Of a DNA stretch of 64,000 nt, positions 35,312 to 44,100 are shown one piece after another. Below the pieces are notes generated by a model. That model did no database searches. It was not told the DNA's origin and saw only the letters and a program-made list of their open reading frames with translations. The position numbers were made by a program, and so were the translations under genes. The DNA is from Lachnospiraceae bacterium Zagget3. GTDB lineage: Bacteria > Bacillota_A > Clostridia > Lachnospirales > Lachnospiraceae. Position 1 is the first letter of the stretch; the number at the start of each line of letters is the position of its first letter. The stretch covers positions 248,001 through 312,000 of the forward strand of contig MSHE01000032.1 in the NCBI GenBank assembly GCA_001941025.1. The letters are read 5' to 3'.

Positions 35312-38300
35312 TTACGCTTCGAATTTCGAATAAAATGCTTCGATTGCCGCCTGTTCCACGTTGTACCCCTTTTCTTCCATCTGGACGATGGCCGTCTGCA
35401 TGTTGTAGTAGTCGTACGGGGTGATCTTTTTAAACTTCGGCAGGTAGGCGCCGAAATCCTCCAGGATCTCCTTGCCCTTCGCCGAGTTGGTCAGCGCGAC
35501 GTGCTCCTGGATCAGTTCCTTTAACTCCTGCACGTCGTACTTGTTCGTGATCGTCTCGGAAAAGACCATTTCTTTGTTGGTCCGCATGTAGAGGTCGTTG
35601 TGCTCGTCCAGCACGTAGGCGATGCCGCCGCTCATGCCGGCCGCGAAGTTCTTTCCGGTCTTGCCGAGGACGACGACGCGCCCGCCGGTCATGTATTCGC
35701 AGCCGTGATCTCCCACGCCCTCGACGACCGCGGTGACGCCGGAGTTGCGGACACAGAAGCGCTCGCCGGCCACGCCGTTGATAAACGCCTTGCCGCTCGT
35801 CGCGCCATAGAGGGCCACGTTGCCGATGATGATGTTCTCGTCATGCTTGAAGCGCACGCCCGCCGGCGGATAGACGATGAGCTTGCCGCCGGAGAGGCCT
35901 TTGCCGAAATAGTCGTTGCTGTCGCCCACGAGCTCCAAGGTCAGGCCGCGCGGGATAAACGCGCCGAAGCTCTGCCCGCCCGCGCCGGTGCACTTGATGG
36001 AAAACGTGTCCTCCTCCAGTCCGTCGGGATAGCGCCGGGTGATCTCCGAACCGAAGATCGTGCCGAAGGAGCGGTTCGTGTTGGAGACGTTGACGTCTAA
36101 GATGCTTCTCTGGTTTTTCTCCAAGGCTGTCTCCAGCTCTTTTAACAGGACTTTCTCGTCCAGCGAGTTGTCCAGTCCGAAGTTGTAGATCTTGTCCGGG
36201 TTGAACCGGATGTCGTCCCGCTCGCCGGCGTAGGGGTTGTTTAAGATGTTGGTCAGGTCCATCTTCGCCGCGTTGCCGGTCAAGTTGTCGCGGACTTTTA
36301 AGAGGTCGCTGCGCCCGACGAGCTCATCGACCGTGCGCACGCCGAGGCGGGCCATGTATTCCCGCAGCTCCTGGGCGATAAAGCGCATAAAGTTCATCAC
36401 GTACTCCGGCTTGCCGGAAAAGCGCTTCCGCAGCTCGGGGTTCTGTGTCGCGACGCCGACCGGACAGGTGTCCAGGTTGCAGACACGCATCATCACGCAG
36501 CCCATGGTCACGAGCGGCGCCGTCGCGAAGCCGAACTCCTCCGCGCCGAGCATGGCCGCGATGGCCACGTCCCGGCCGCTCATGAGCTTGCCGTCCGTCT
36601 CGATGCGGATCTTCTCGCGCAGCCCGTTGAAGATCAGCGTCTGGTGCGTCTCGGCCAGGCCGAGCTCCCACGGCAGGCCCGCGTTGTGGATCGAGCTCTG
36701 GGGCGCCGCGCCGGTGCCCCCGTCATAGCCGGAGATCAGCACGACCTGCGCGCCCGCCTTCGCCACACCCGCGGCGACGGTGCCGACGCCGGCCTCGGAG
36801 ACCAGCTTCACGGTGATCCGCGCGTCGCGGTTAGCGTTTTTTAAGTCAAAGATCAGCTGTTCCAGATCTTCGATCGAATAGATGTCATGGTGCGGCGGCG
36901 GGGAGATCAGTGCCACGCCCGGCGTGGAGAGCCGGGTCTTCGCGATCCAGGGGTATACCTTTTTGCCGGGCAGGTGTCCGCCCTCGCCGGGCTTCGCGCC
37001 CTGCGCCATCTTGATCTGTATCTCTTTCGCGGAGACGAGGTAGCGGCTCGTCACGCCGAAGCGCCCGGACGCCACCTGCTTGATGGCGGAGCAGCGCTCC
37101 TTGCTTGTCAGACGTTCGATGCTCTCGCCGCCCTCGCCGGAGTTTGACTTGCCGTGGAGACGGTTCATCGCGATGGCCAGACACTCGTGCGCCTCCTGCG
37201 AGATGGAGCCGTAGGACATGGCGCCGGTCTTAAAGCGCGTGACGATCTCGTCCACGCTCTCGACCTCCTCGAGCGGCACGCCCTCCTCCGGATAGACGAA
37301 GTCCATCGCGCCGCGCAGGTTCATGACCCGGGTCTCGTCGTTGATCAGGCTCGTGTACTGTTTGAACATCTCGTAGTCGCCGCGCCGCGTCGACTGCTGG
37401 AGCAGGTGGATCGTCTGCGGATTGTAAAGGTGCGGCTGCGCGCCGCTGCGCATCTTGTGGCGGCCCAGGGAATCGAGCGTCTTTGACGTGCCGAGTCCGA
37501 GCGGGTCGTACGCGCTGTTGTGCAGCACGTTCGCGTTGCGCTCGATGTCCGCGAGCGTGATGCCGCCGATCCGGCTGACCGTGTCCGTAAAATATTTGTC
37601 AATCACGCTGTTGTCGATGCCGATCGCCTCAAAGATCTTCGCGCCCTCGTAGGACTGCAGCGTGGAGATGCCCATCTTGGAAGCGATCTTGACGATGCCG
37701 TGCACGATGGCGGAATTGTAGTCGTCGATCGCCGCGTAGTAGTCCTTGTCGAGCATGTGGTTGTCGATCAGCTCTTTGATCGTATCCTGTGCCAGATAGG
37801 GGTTGACGGCGCAGACACCGTAGCCTAAGAGCGTCGCGAAGTGATGGACTTCGCGCGGCTCACCGCTTTCTAATATCAGCGTGAGGGCCGTGCGCTTTTT
37901 TGTCTGGACCAGATGCTGCTGCATGGCCGAGACCGCGAGCAGCGCCGGGAGCGCCACGTGGTTCTCATCCACGCCGCGGTCGGACAGGATCAGGATGTTC
38001 GACCCGTCCTTGTAGGCGCGGTCCGCCTCGACACAGATCCGGTCGAGGGCTCTTTCAAGGCTCGTGTTCTTGTAATAGTTCATGGAGATCACGCTCACCT
38101 TGAAGCCTTCGTGTTTCAGGTTTTTGATTTTAATAAGGTCCGTGTTCGTGAGGATCGGATTGCGGATCCGCAGGACCTGGCAGTTTTTCGCCGACTCCTC
38201 CAGGATGTTGCCGGCCTCGCCGACGTACATCGTCGTGGAGGTGACGACCTCCTCCCGGATCGCGTCGATCGGCGGGTTCGTCACCTGCGCGAACAGCTGC

Positions 38301-39838
38301 TTAAAGTAGTTAAAGAGCGGCTGGTGATCCTCCGAGAGGGATGCCAACGGAATGTCGATGCCCATGGCCGCCGTCCCCTCGGCGCCGTCCCGCGCCATCG
38401 GGAGCATCACGGAGGTCACGGACTCGTAGGTGTAGCCGAACGCCTTTTGCATGCGGCTTAAGTCCTCTCCCGTGTAGCGGGGGATCCGCTCGTTCGGGAT
38501 CTTGATGTCCTTTAACTCCAGCATGTACTCGTCGATCCACTGGCCGTAGGGCTGCTTGCCGGCGTAGCGCTCTTTGAGTTCGTCGTCGTCGGTCACCTCG
38601 CCCTTCACGGTGTCGACGAGGAGCATCTTGCCCGGGCGCAGCCGGTCCTTTACGAGCACGTGCGACGGGTCGATGTCCAGAACCCCCACCTCGGAGGAGA
38701 GGATCAGGTAGTCGTCGTCCGTGATATAGAAGCGAGAAGGCCGCAGGCCGTTGCGGTCGAGCACGGCGCCGAGTATGTCGCCGTCGCAGAACACGATCGA
38801 GGCCGGGCCGTCCCACGGCTCCATCATCGTCGCGTAATATTGGTAGAAATCTTTTTTCTTCTGGGACATGACCTGGTTGTTCTCCCACGGCTCGGGGATC
38901 AGGATCATGACCGCGAGCGGCAGTTCCACGCCGCTCATCACGAGGAACTCGAGCGTGTTGTCGAGCATCGCCGAGTCGGAACCCGATTTGTTTACGACCG
39001 GCAGGATCTTGCCGAGCTCGCCTTCCAGGTACTTGGACTCCATCGTCTCCTCGCGGGCCAGCATCTTGTCGGTGTTGCCCTTGATCGTGTTGATCTCGCC
39101 GTTGTGGACGGTGAAGCGGTTCGGGTGCGCGCGCTCCCAGCTGGGGTTCGTGTTCGTGGAAAAGCGCGAGTGCACGGTCGCGATGGCGCTCTCGTAGTCC
39201 GGATCCTGCAGGTCATCGAAAAAGAGCCGCAGTTCGTTTACGAGGAACATGCCCTTGTAGACGATCGTCCGGCTGGACAGCGAGACCACGTAGGTGTAGT
39301 CGTTGGACTGCTCGAAGATCCGCCGCGCCACATAGAGCCGGCGGTCAAAGGCGAGCCCCTTCTCCACATCGTCCGGCCTTTTTACAAAGGCCTGGATGAT
39401 GCAGGGCATCTTTTCGAGGGCCTTCTCGCCGAGCACGGACGGGTTCGTCGGGACCTCCCGCCACGCGAGCAGTTCGAGCCCCTCGCGCTTGAGGATGACC
39501 TCAAACATCTTTTGCGCCTGCGCGCGCAGGAACTCCTCCTGCGGGAAGAAGAACATGCCGATGCCGTAGTCCCGTTCCTCCCCGAGCTCTACCCCCTGTT
39601 TTTTCATGACTTTGGTAAAAAACTTGTGGGAGATCTGCAGCAGCATGCCGACGCCGTCGCCGGTCTTGCCCTCGGCGTCCTTTCCGGCGCGGTGCTTTAA
39701 GTTCTCGACGATCCGGAGCGCGTTCTCGACGGTGTCGCGGGTCTTTATGCCCTTGATGTTGACCACGGCGCCGACGCCGCAGTTGTCGTGCTCGAAGCGC
39801 GGATCGTACAGTCCTTGCTTGGTCTGATGATTTTCCAT
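35312..39838 (-). CDS. gltB: Glutamate synthase large subunit
   Basis: 1508 aa from ATG 39838, selected because a ribosome site AGGAAGGGA precedes it and MENHQTKQGLYDPRFEHDNCGVG is the family N-terminus; the longer frame to 39919 runs over the promoter. The propeptide (19 residues) would be cleaved to expose Cys20, the glutaminase nucleophile. Further on are the FMN synthase domain (GQGAKPGEGGHLPG-type loop), the 3Fe-4S cysteines in CVMMRVCNLDTCPVG, and the C-terminal beta-helix GXGXG domain. It is the ammonia-assimilation enzyme, acting with gltD in the cytoplasm. Confidence 0.97.
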   Translation of the reverse strand: MENHQTKQGLYDPRFEHDNCGVGAVVNIKGIKTRDTVENALRIVENLKHRAGKDAEGKTGDGVGMLLQISHKFFTKVMKKQGVELGEERDYGIGMFFFPQEEFLRAQAQKMFEVILKREGLELLAWREVPTNPSVLGEKALEKMPCIIQAFVKRPDDVEKGLAFDRRLYVARRIFEQSNDYTYVVSLSSRTIVYKGMFLVNELRLFFDDLQDPDYESAIATVHSRFSTNTNPSWERAHPNRFTVHNGEINTIKGNTDKMLAREETMESKYLEGELGKILPVVNKSGSDSAMLDNTLEFLVMSGVELPLAVMILIPEPWENNQVMSQKKKDFYQYYATMMEPWDGPASIVFCDGDILGAVLDRNGLRPSRFYITDDDYLILSSEVGVLDIDPSHVLVKDRLRPGKMLLVDTVKGEVTDDDELKERYAGKQPYGQWIDEYMLELKDIKIPNERIPRYTGEDLSRMQKAFGYTYESVTSVMLPMARDGAEGTAAMGIDIPLASLSEDHQPLFNYFKQLFAQVTNPPIDAIREEVVTSTTMYVGEAGNILEESAKNCQVLRIRNPILTNTDLIKIKNLKHEGFKVSVISMNYYKNTSLERALDRICVEADRAYKDGSNILILSDRGVDENHVALPALLAVSAMQQHLVQTKKRTALTLILESGEPREVHHFATLLGYGVCAVNPYLAQDTIKELIDNHMLDKDYYAAIDDYNSAIVHGIVKIASKMGISTLQSYEGAKIFEAIGIDNSVIDKYFTDTVSRIGGITLADIERNANVLHNSAYDPLGLGTSKTLDSLGRHKMRSGAQPHLYNPQTIHLLQQSTRRGDYEMFKQYTSLINDETRVMNLRGAMDFVYPEEGVPLEEVESVDEIVTRFKTGAMSYGSISQEAHECLAIAMNRLHGKSNSGEGGESIERLTSKERCSAIKQVASGRFGVTSRYLVSAKEIQIKMAQGAKPGEGGHLPGKKVYPWIAKTRLSTPGVALISPPPHHDIYSIEDLEQLIFDLKNANRDARITVKLVSEAGVGTVAAGVAKAGAQVVLISGYDGGTGAAPQSSIHNAGLPWELGLAETHQTLIFNGLREKIRIETDGKLMSGRDVAIAAMLGAEEFGFATAPLVTMGCVMMRVCNLDTCPVGVATQNPELRKRFSGKPEYVMNFMRFIAQELREYMARLGVRTVDELVGRSDLLKVRDNLTGNAAKMDLTNILNNPYAGERDDIRFNPDKIYNFGLDNSLDEKVLLKELETALEKNQRSILDVNVSNTNRSFGTIFGSEITRRYPDGLEEDTFSIKCTGAGGQSFGAFIPRGLTLELVGDSNDYFGKGLSGGKLIVYPPAGVRFKHDENIIIGNVALYGATSGKAFINGVAGERFCVRNSGVTAVVEGVGDHGCEYMTGGRVVVLGKTGKNFAAGMSGGIAYVLDEHNDLYMRTNKEMVFSETITNKYDVQELKELIQEHVALTNSAKGKEILEDFGAYLPKFKKITPYDYYNMQTAIVQMEEKGYNVEQAAIEAFYSKFEA

Positions 39839-39874
39839 GACTGAATCCCTTCCTTTTATAATAGGATAGAAAGA

Positions 39875-39897
39875 GGCCTTTCCCTTTCGGAAAAGCC
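39875..39897 (-). promoter_or_regulatory. Leader hairpin before gltB
   Basis: In the roughly 70-base leader between promoter and start codon, GGCTTTTCC and GGGAAAGGCC form a hairpin with a GAAA-type loop, followed by a pyrimidine-rich stretch (TCTTTCT). It could be a weak attenuator or a stabilising 5' structure. This is read by eye only. Confidence 0.45.
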
Positions 39898-39917
39898 CCC
39901 TTTGGCTCACCTCAAAC

Positions 39918-39946
39918 ACTATACCGCGTTTTGTTGTCTTTGTAAA
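39918..39946 (-). promoter_or_regulatory. Sigma-A-type promoter of gltB-gltD
   Basis: Minus strand: -35 TTTACA (39941-39946), exactly 17 bases, -10 TATAGT (39918-39923). Transcription would begin near 39911, about 70 bases before the gltB start. Confidence 0.85.
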
Positions 39947-39967
39947 CCCCTAATTTGGGTTAAGTTG

Positions 39968-40017
39968 TCAGACTATTTGAATTTGTAGATTGTTTTCTGT
40001 TATTTTCAGACTATTTG
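39968..40017. repeat. Pair of 12-bp direct repeats upstream of the glt promoter
   Basis: TCAGACTATTTG occurs at 39968-39979 and again at 40006-40017 (plus strand), 38 bases apart. Relative to the glt start site the copies lie near -60 and -100. The position, exact repetition and near-integral helical spacing suggest an activator or repressor site. The regulator is unknown. Confidence 0.6.
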
Positions 40018-40076
40018 GTTCGTTTTCTTTCGATACTTCCGTTTTTGACACAATTTTTCGTCGTATCTTATGCGCC

Positions 40077-40733
40077 TCACGAAAGTTCTTCCACTAATTC
40101 GGCAAGATCCTCATATACTTTGATCGCGCCGTGCTCCAGCATTTCTTCTGTCGTGCCGAAGCCATAGCCCACACCGATACAGTCGATGCCCGCTTCTCTC
40201 GCGCCGTCGGCATCGTATTTCGTATCGCCGATCAACACGCAGTCTTCCTTCGCAAAGTGCGGGTCCCGCTCCCGGAAGCGGCGGAACGCCTCGTCCAACA
40301 CCTCGATCTTCGTGTCGATCCTGCCATCCATGCTCGCGCCCACGACATCGTTAAACAGGTCGGTCAGCTCGAACTGCCGCACAATCTCCCTGCAGCGCTC
40401 CTCCGGCTTGGAGGACGCGATCACCTGGACGGTACCGGCGTTTTGAAACGCCTCCAGTGTCTCCCGCACGCCGGGAAACAGCTCGCACTCATATACGCCG
40501 ATCGGATTGTAGCGCTCCCGGAACTTCGCGATGACATCCTCAACCAGATCCTCGGGAACCCCCGCGTATTGCGGCAGCGATTCGCGCATCGGCGGGCCGA
40601 TGAAGCAGGAATAGTCGCCCTCCCACTCGATGCCGTACCGCTCGAACGCCTGCATGAGGGAACGCGACACGCCTTCGTAGGTGTTCGAGATCGTGCCGTC
40701 CATGTCCCAAAGGATGTATTGATACTTCTTCAT
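40077..40733 (-). CDS. HAD-superfamily phosphatase (Gph-like)
   Basis: 218 aa from ATG 40733. The HAD motif I reads LWDMDGTISNT, motif II TVQVIASSKPEE, motif III Lys in DTKIEVLDEAF, and motif IV DCVLIGDTKYDADGA. The cap lies between residues 15 and 80 (subfamily IA). The substrate is unknown; phosphoglycolate-like phosphatases and nucleotidases share this layout. The start overlaps the folB-folK stop by 4 bp, so it is the last gene of the folate operon. The frame continues open into folBK, but that extension is not a gene. Confidence 0.85.
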   Translation of the reverse strand: MKKYQYILWDMDGTISNTYEGVSRSLMQAFERYGIEWEGDYSCFIGPPMRESLPQYAGVPEDLVEDVIAKFRERYNPIGVYECELFPGVRETLEAFQNAGTVQVIASSKPEERCREIVRQFELTDLFNDVVGASMDGRIDTKIEVLDEAFRRFRERDPHFAKEDCVLIGDTKYDADGAREAGIDCIGVGYGFGTTEEMLEHGAIKVYEDLAELVEELS

Positions 40734-41575
40734 TGGATATTTTTTCCCTTTTCCAGTCTTCTCTCGAGCTCCCGGCGCATCCGCATCACACTTTTCTGGA
40801 AAACGGGATGCAGCCTGCTCGGGCAGAGCTCGGACAGCGGGCCGAGCACGAACATCCGGTTCGTCATGTCCGGATGCGGGATCGTCAGATCCTCCTCCCC
40901 GATGACACAGTCGTCGTAGAACAGGATATCGATATCGAGCGTCCGCGGTCCCCAGTGCTCTCCTCTCTCGCGTCCCGCCGCGTCCTCCAGCTCGCGGATA
41001 TAAGCCAGCATCTCGTGCGGCGTAAAGAGCGTCTGCAGCGCCACGGCGGCGTTTAAAAACGGCGGCTGGTCCGTGTTCCCGTAGGGCGCGGTCTCGATGA
41101 TCTCCGACTGTCGGATGCCGCGGACGCGCGGGTTCGCTTCCATCCCCCGCAGCGCGGAGAGCAAGTAGTCCTCCCGGTCGCCCATGTTGGAGCCCAGTGA
41201 GAGGTCCACCGTGTGCCACGACCGGCTGATTGCGACCGACACCATCTCGATGGGTACCGAGATCGGCGCCGACGGCTTCTTGATCTCGATGTCGATGCGG
41301 TCCAGCTGCGAGACTTCCATCAGGATCTCCTCCGCGAGGTGCTCTGCCACGGATTCCAGCAGTTTAAAGGTGTGCTTCTGCATGTATTCCGCGATAAAAT
41401 AGCAGACGGCGCTGTAGTCGACGGACTTCGTGAGGTCGTCGGAAAAGCCGGCCGCGCGCGTGTCCGTATAGAGCGTCGCGTCCACCAGAAACTTCTGGCC
41501 CAGTTTCGTCTCCTCCGGGGAGACGCCGTGATAGGCGAAGACGTCGAGATTTTTGATTCGGATCTGATCTGCCAT
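40730..41575 (-). CDS. folK: Bifunctional dihydroneopterin aldolase / HPPK (FolB-FolK fusion)
   Basis: 281 aa from ATG 41575. Residues 1-120 are FolB (IKNLDVFAYHGVSPEETKLGQKF with the YHGV motif, and KLLESVAEHLAEEIL). From about 125 the HPPK domain begins with VDLSLGSNMGDREDYL and contains ETAPYGNTDQPPFLNA and GPRTLDIDILFYDD. It turns dihydroneopterin into 6-hydroxymethyl-dihydropterin and then its diphosphate, the substrate for FolP encoded just upstream. Fused FolB-FolK proteins are common in Firmicutes. Confidence 0.95.
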   Translation of the reverse strand: MADQIRIKNLDVFAYHGVSPEETKLGQKFLVDATLYTDTRAAGFSDDLTKSVDYSAVCYFIAEYMQKHTFKLLESVAEHLAEEILMEVSQLDRIDIEIKKPSAPISVPIEMVSVAISRSWHTVDLSLGSNMGDREDYLLSALRGMEANPRVRGIRQSEIIETAPYGNTDQPPFLNAAVALQTLFTPHEMLAYIRELEDAAGRERGEHWGPRTLDIDILFYDDCVIGEEDLTIPHPDMTNRMFVLGPLSELCPSRLHPVFQKSVMRMRRELERRLEKGKNIQ

Positions 41576-41637
41576 GAGAGGTTCCTCCTGCCGTAATATA
41601 CTGATCGGAAACGCGTCCGGCGCCGGGCGCTGCCTGT

Positions 41638-42708
41638 CTAGTCCTCCAGGACGGCCCGCGTCATGCGGATGGCCTGTACGTTTTCTTTTACATCGTGGAC
41701 ACGCACAAACGCGCAGCCCGCCTGCACCGCGAACGCCGTCGTCACCGCGGTCGCGACCACACGGTCCTCCATCGGGACGGACGGAGTGCCGCCAGGCGCG
41801 GCTGGCGCGGCTTTGTCCGCCGGGGCACCGCTTTGCGCGGCTGGCGCGGTTTTTTCCGCCGGGGCGCCGCCTGTGGCGGCTGGCGCGTCGCAGCCCGCGC
41901 AGTTTTCGCTTGGGGTATCGCACGCATTGCAGCTCGCGCAGTCAAGCGTCCGCGTCGGCTCGGCGAGCGCGTTGGCGATCACCGACTTGCGGGACGTGCC
42001 GAGCAGCACGGGATAGCCCAGCGCGACGAGGCGGTCCAGATGATGGATCGCGATAAGGTTCTGTTTATAGTTCTTCCCAAAGCCGATGCCGGGATCTAAG
42101 ATGATCTGCTCCCGCCCGATGCCGCCGGCCGCGGCCAGGCGGATGCTCTCCGCGATCTCTTTTAACCAGATGTTGACCACTTCTTCTTCCCACGCCGGGT
42201 CGCTGCCCGCCGCGGCGCGGGACGTTTCCCCGCCGTCCTTCGAGGCTCTGGCAACCGGTTCCTTGCGGTTGTGCATGAGGCAGCACGGCACGTCGTACTC
42301 CGCGATGACCGATGCCATCAGCGGATCGGCTTTTAAGCCCCAGATATCGTTTATGAGGTCGACGCCGTGCGCGAGGCCTTCCCGCGCGACCGCGCTCTTG
42401 TAGGTGTCCAGTGAAACGGGGATGTCAAAGCGCGCCTTGACAGCATCGATGACCGGCAGCACGCGTTCGATCTCCTCCTCATCGGAGATGGGCGTGTAGC
42501 CGGGACGCGTGGACTCGCCGCCGATGTCGATGATGTCCGCGCCCTCTTCGATCATGCGCTCGGTCTGCGCGAGAGCGATGTCCAGCATGCGCGCCGGGTC
42601 CTCGCTGAAAAACTGTCCCCCGTCGGAAAAGGAATCCGGAGTGAGGTTTAAGATGCCCATGACGTAGGTCTTGAGTTCCGTGTTGAATTCGCGGTTGCCG
42701 ATGATCAT
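41638..42708 (-). CDS. folP: Dihydropteroate synthase with Cys-rich and Ala-Pro repeat insert
   Basis: 356 aa from ATG 42708 (GAGGA upstream); the family is usually about 270-290. Core motifs: GILNLTPDSFSDGG, DIIDIGGESTRPGYTP, LINDIWGLKA, ILDPGIGFGKN and SRKSVIANAL. Directly after SRKSVIANALAEPTRT comes an extra stretch of about 60 residues: CASCNACDTPSENCAGC (C-x2-C-x2-C-x6-C-x2-C), then a 13-residue Ala/Pro-rich repeat. The core resumes at MEDRVVATAVTTAF. The insert lies where a short loop normally is. The enzyme joins pterin diphosphate and p-aminobenzoate and is the sulfonamide target. Confidence 0.95.
   Translation of the reverse strand: MIIGNREFNTELKTYVMGILNLTPDSFSDGGQFFSEDPARMLDIALAQTERMIEEGADIIDIGGESTRPGYTPISDEEEIERVLPVIDAVKARFDIPVSLDTYKSAVAREGLAHGVDLINDIWGLKADPLMASVIAEYDVPCCLMHNRKEPVARASKDGGETSRAAAGSDPAWEEEVVNIWLKEIAESIRLAAAGGIGREQIILDPGIGFGKNYKQNLIAIHHLDRLVALGYPVLLGTSRKSVIANALAEPTRTLDCASCNACDTPSENCAGCDAPAATGGAPAEKTAPAAQSGAPADKAAPAAPGGTPSVPMEDRVVATAVTTAFAVQAGCAFVRVHDVKENVQAIRMTRAVLED
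41800..41888. repeat. Tandem 39-bp repeat inside folP
   Basis: Two full 39-base units (41800-41838 and 41839-41877) beginning GGCTGGCGCGG, plus the first 10 bases of a third. They encode the 13-residue Ala/Pro repeat of the FolP insert. The units differ at several positions, so they are not a very recent duplication. Confidence 0.85.
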
Positions 42709-42765
42709 ATAATAGAATTCCTCATTTACAAATGCCCGGCTCGGGCTCAAACTGTTTCCATCGTC

Positions 42766-44091
42766 TCATGCTTTACAAATGGCCTCCCGGATTTCCCGAA
42801 GGTACGAAAGGGAGCCGAATGCCACGATGATATCCCCTTTGGACACATCGTTCCTTACACATGATAGCGCATCCTGCACGCCGGCGCAAGGATGCGCGTC
42901 AACGCCCTGGGCGGCGAGACGCTCTGTCAGTTCTTCGGCCGACAGGGCACGCGGATCCGGCGGCGTCAGCGTGCAGACCCGGTCGCCGGGGCGAAACATC
43001 GCCCGCGCGATCGCGTCGCAGTCCTTGTCTGACAAAACGCCCATGATATAGCGGAATGTTCGCCCGGGGAAATCGGCGTCCAGCGCCTCGCGGAGGCGCT
43101 TTGCCGCGGACTCGTTGTGCGCGCCATCCAGAATGATCGTCGGCTCCGCCGCGACGCATTCATAGCGCCCCGGCCAGCGGGTGTCCGCCAGGCCGCGCGC
43201 GATCGCATTGTCGGGGATGTCGAAGAATCTCTGGGAGGTGTCTGCCTCCAGCGCCCCGTTCTGTCCGGGAGTATTTCCCTGCAAAATCTGCAGCACAGTT
43301 AAGGCACATGCTGCATTCTCCGCCTGAAACGCACCTCGCAGGGCCAGCTGACTCAAAACATTGTTCTTATCCCCCATTTGCGCTGCATCCGCGAGAATAA
43401 GCGGTGCATGAAGCTCTTCACAACGCGCCCGGATCACTGCCATCACGTCCGGCTCCTGCGGCACGGTTACAACCGGACAGTCCGGTTTGATGATGCCAGC
43501 CTTCTCCTCGGCGATTCCCGTCAGCGAGTCGCCGAGAAAATTCATATGATCCAAGCCGATGGATGTCAGTACACTCACGAGCGGCTTATGGATCAGATTG
43601 GTGGCGTCGAGCGCGCCGCCCATGCCGACTTCGACAAGCGCGATGTCGCATTTTTCTTCGTAAAACCATAAAAAAGCGGCTGCCGTCTCCACTTCAAAGC
43701 GCGTCGGGTGAGCAGGCGGATTTGCCGCATCGCCGCACGCGGAATCCTTCTGGCTTGGTGCTGTCATCCGATCACAGGCCGCGCGCACTTCGGTAAACAG
43801 CGCCGCCAATCGCTCCCGCGCGATCGGTTCCCCGTCCATCCGAAACTCTTCTTCATACGAAAAGACGTCGGGTGTGTTGAACCACCCGACCCGATAGCCG
43901 GCTTCGGTAAGCACGGAGGAGAGCATCGCTCCCACGGAACCCTTTCCGTTCGTACCGCCGATGTGCACGACGGGCACCTGTTCCTGCACGTCGCCCAGTT
44001 CGCGCATCAGCGCCCGGATACTCTCCAAGCCCGGCCGGCTGCCATATTGTTTTGTGTCCTCCAGAAAGGACATGGCTTCTTCGTAATTCAT
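42766..44091 (-). CDS. folC: Folylpolyglutamate synthase / dihydrofolate synthase
   Basis: 441 aa Mur-ligase-family enzyme. The P-loop HIGGTNGKGSVGAML (about residues 42-56), the folate-binding GYRVGWFNTPDVFSYEEEF and the MGGALDATN segment are clear. It adds glutamate to dihydropteroate and then to folates. It is followed by folP, folBK and a HAD gene, in the same direction. It starts 9 bases after the fic stop. Confidence 0.93.
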   Translation of the reverse strand: MNYEEAMSFLEDTKQYGSRPGLESIRALMRELGDVQEQVPVVHIGGTNGKGSVGAMLSSVLTEAGYRVGWFNTPDVFSYEEEFRMDGEPIARERLAALFTEVRAACDRMTAPSQKDSACGDAANPPAHPTRFEVETAAAFLWFYEEKCDIALVEVGMGGALDATNLIHKPLVSVLTSIGLDHMNFLGDSLTGIAEEKAGIIKPDCPVVTVPQEPDVMAVIRARCEELHAPLILADAAQMGDKNNVLSQLALRGAFQAENAACALTVLQILQGNTPGQNGALEADTSQRFFDIPDNAIARGLADTRWPGRYECVAAEPTIILDGAHNESAAKRLREALDADFPGRTFRYIMGVLSDKDCDAIARAMFRPGDRVCTLTPPDPRALSAEELTERLAAQGVDAHPCAGVQDALSCVRNDVSKGDIIVAFGSLSYLREIREAICKA

Positions 44092-44100
44092 ATATACACT

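Noticed and set aside
38660..39700. Long open frame on the plus strand (346 codons) opposite gltB
   Set aside because: It is a GC-rich shadow of gltB. The translation is rich in His, Arg and Val without domain motifs, and gltB is unmistakable.
40734..41219. N-terminal extension of the HAD gene into folB-folK
   Set aside because: The extra residues are Arg/Ala/Gly-rich and overlap the conserved FolK coding region; the ATG at 40733 is directly followed by the HAD motif.
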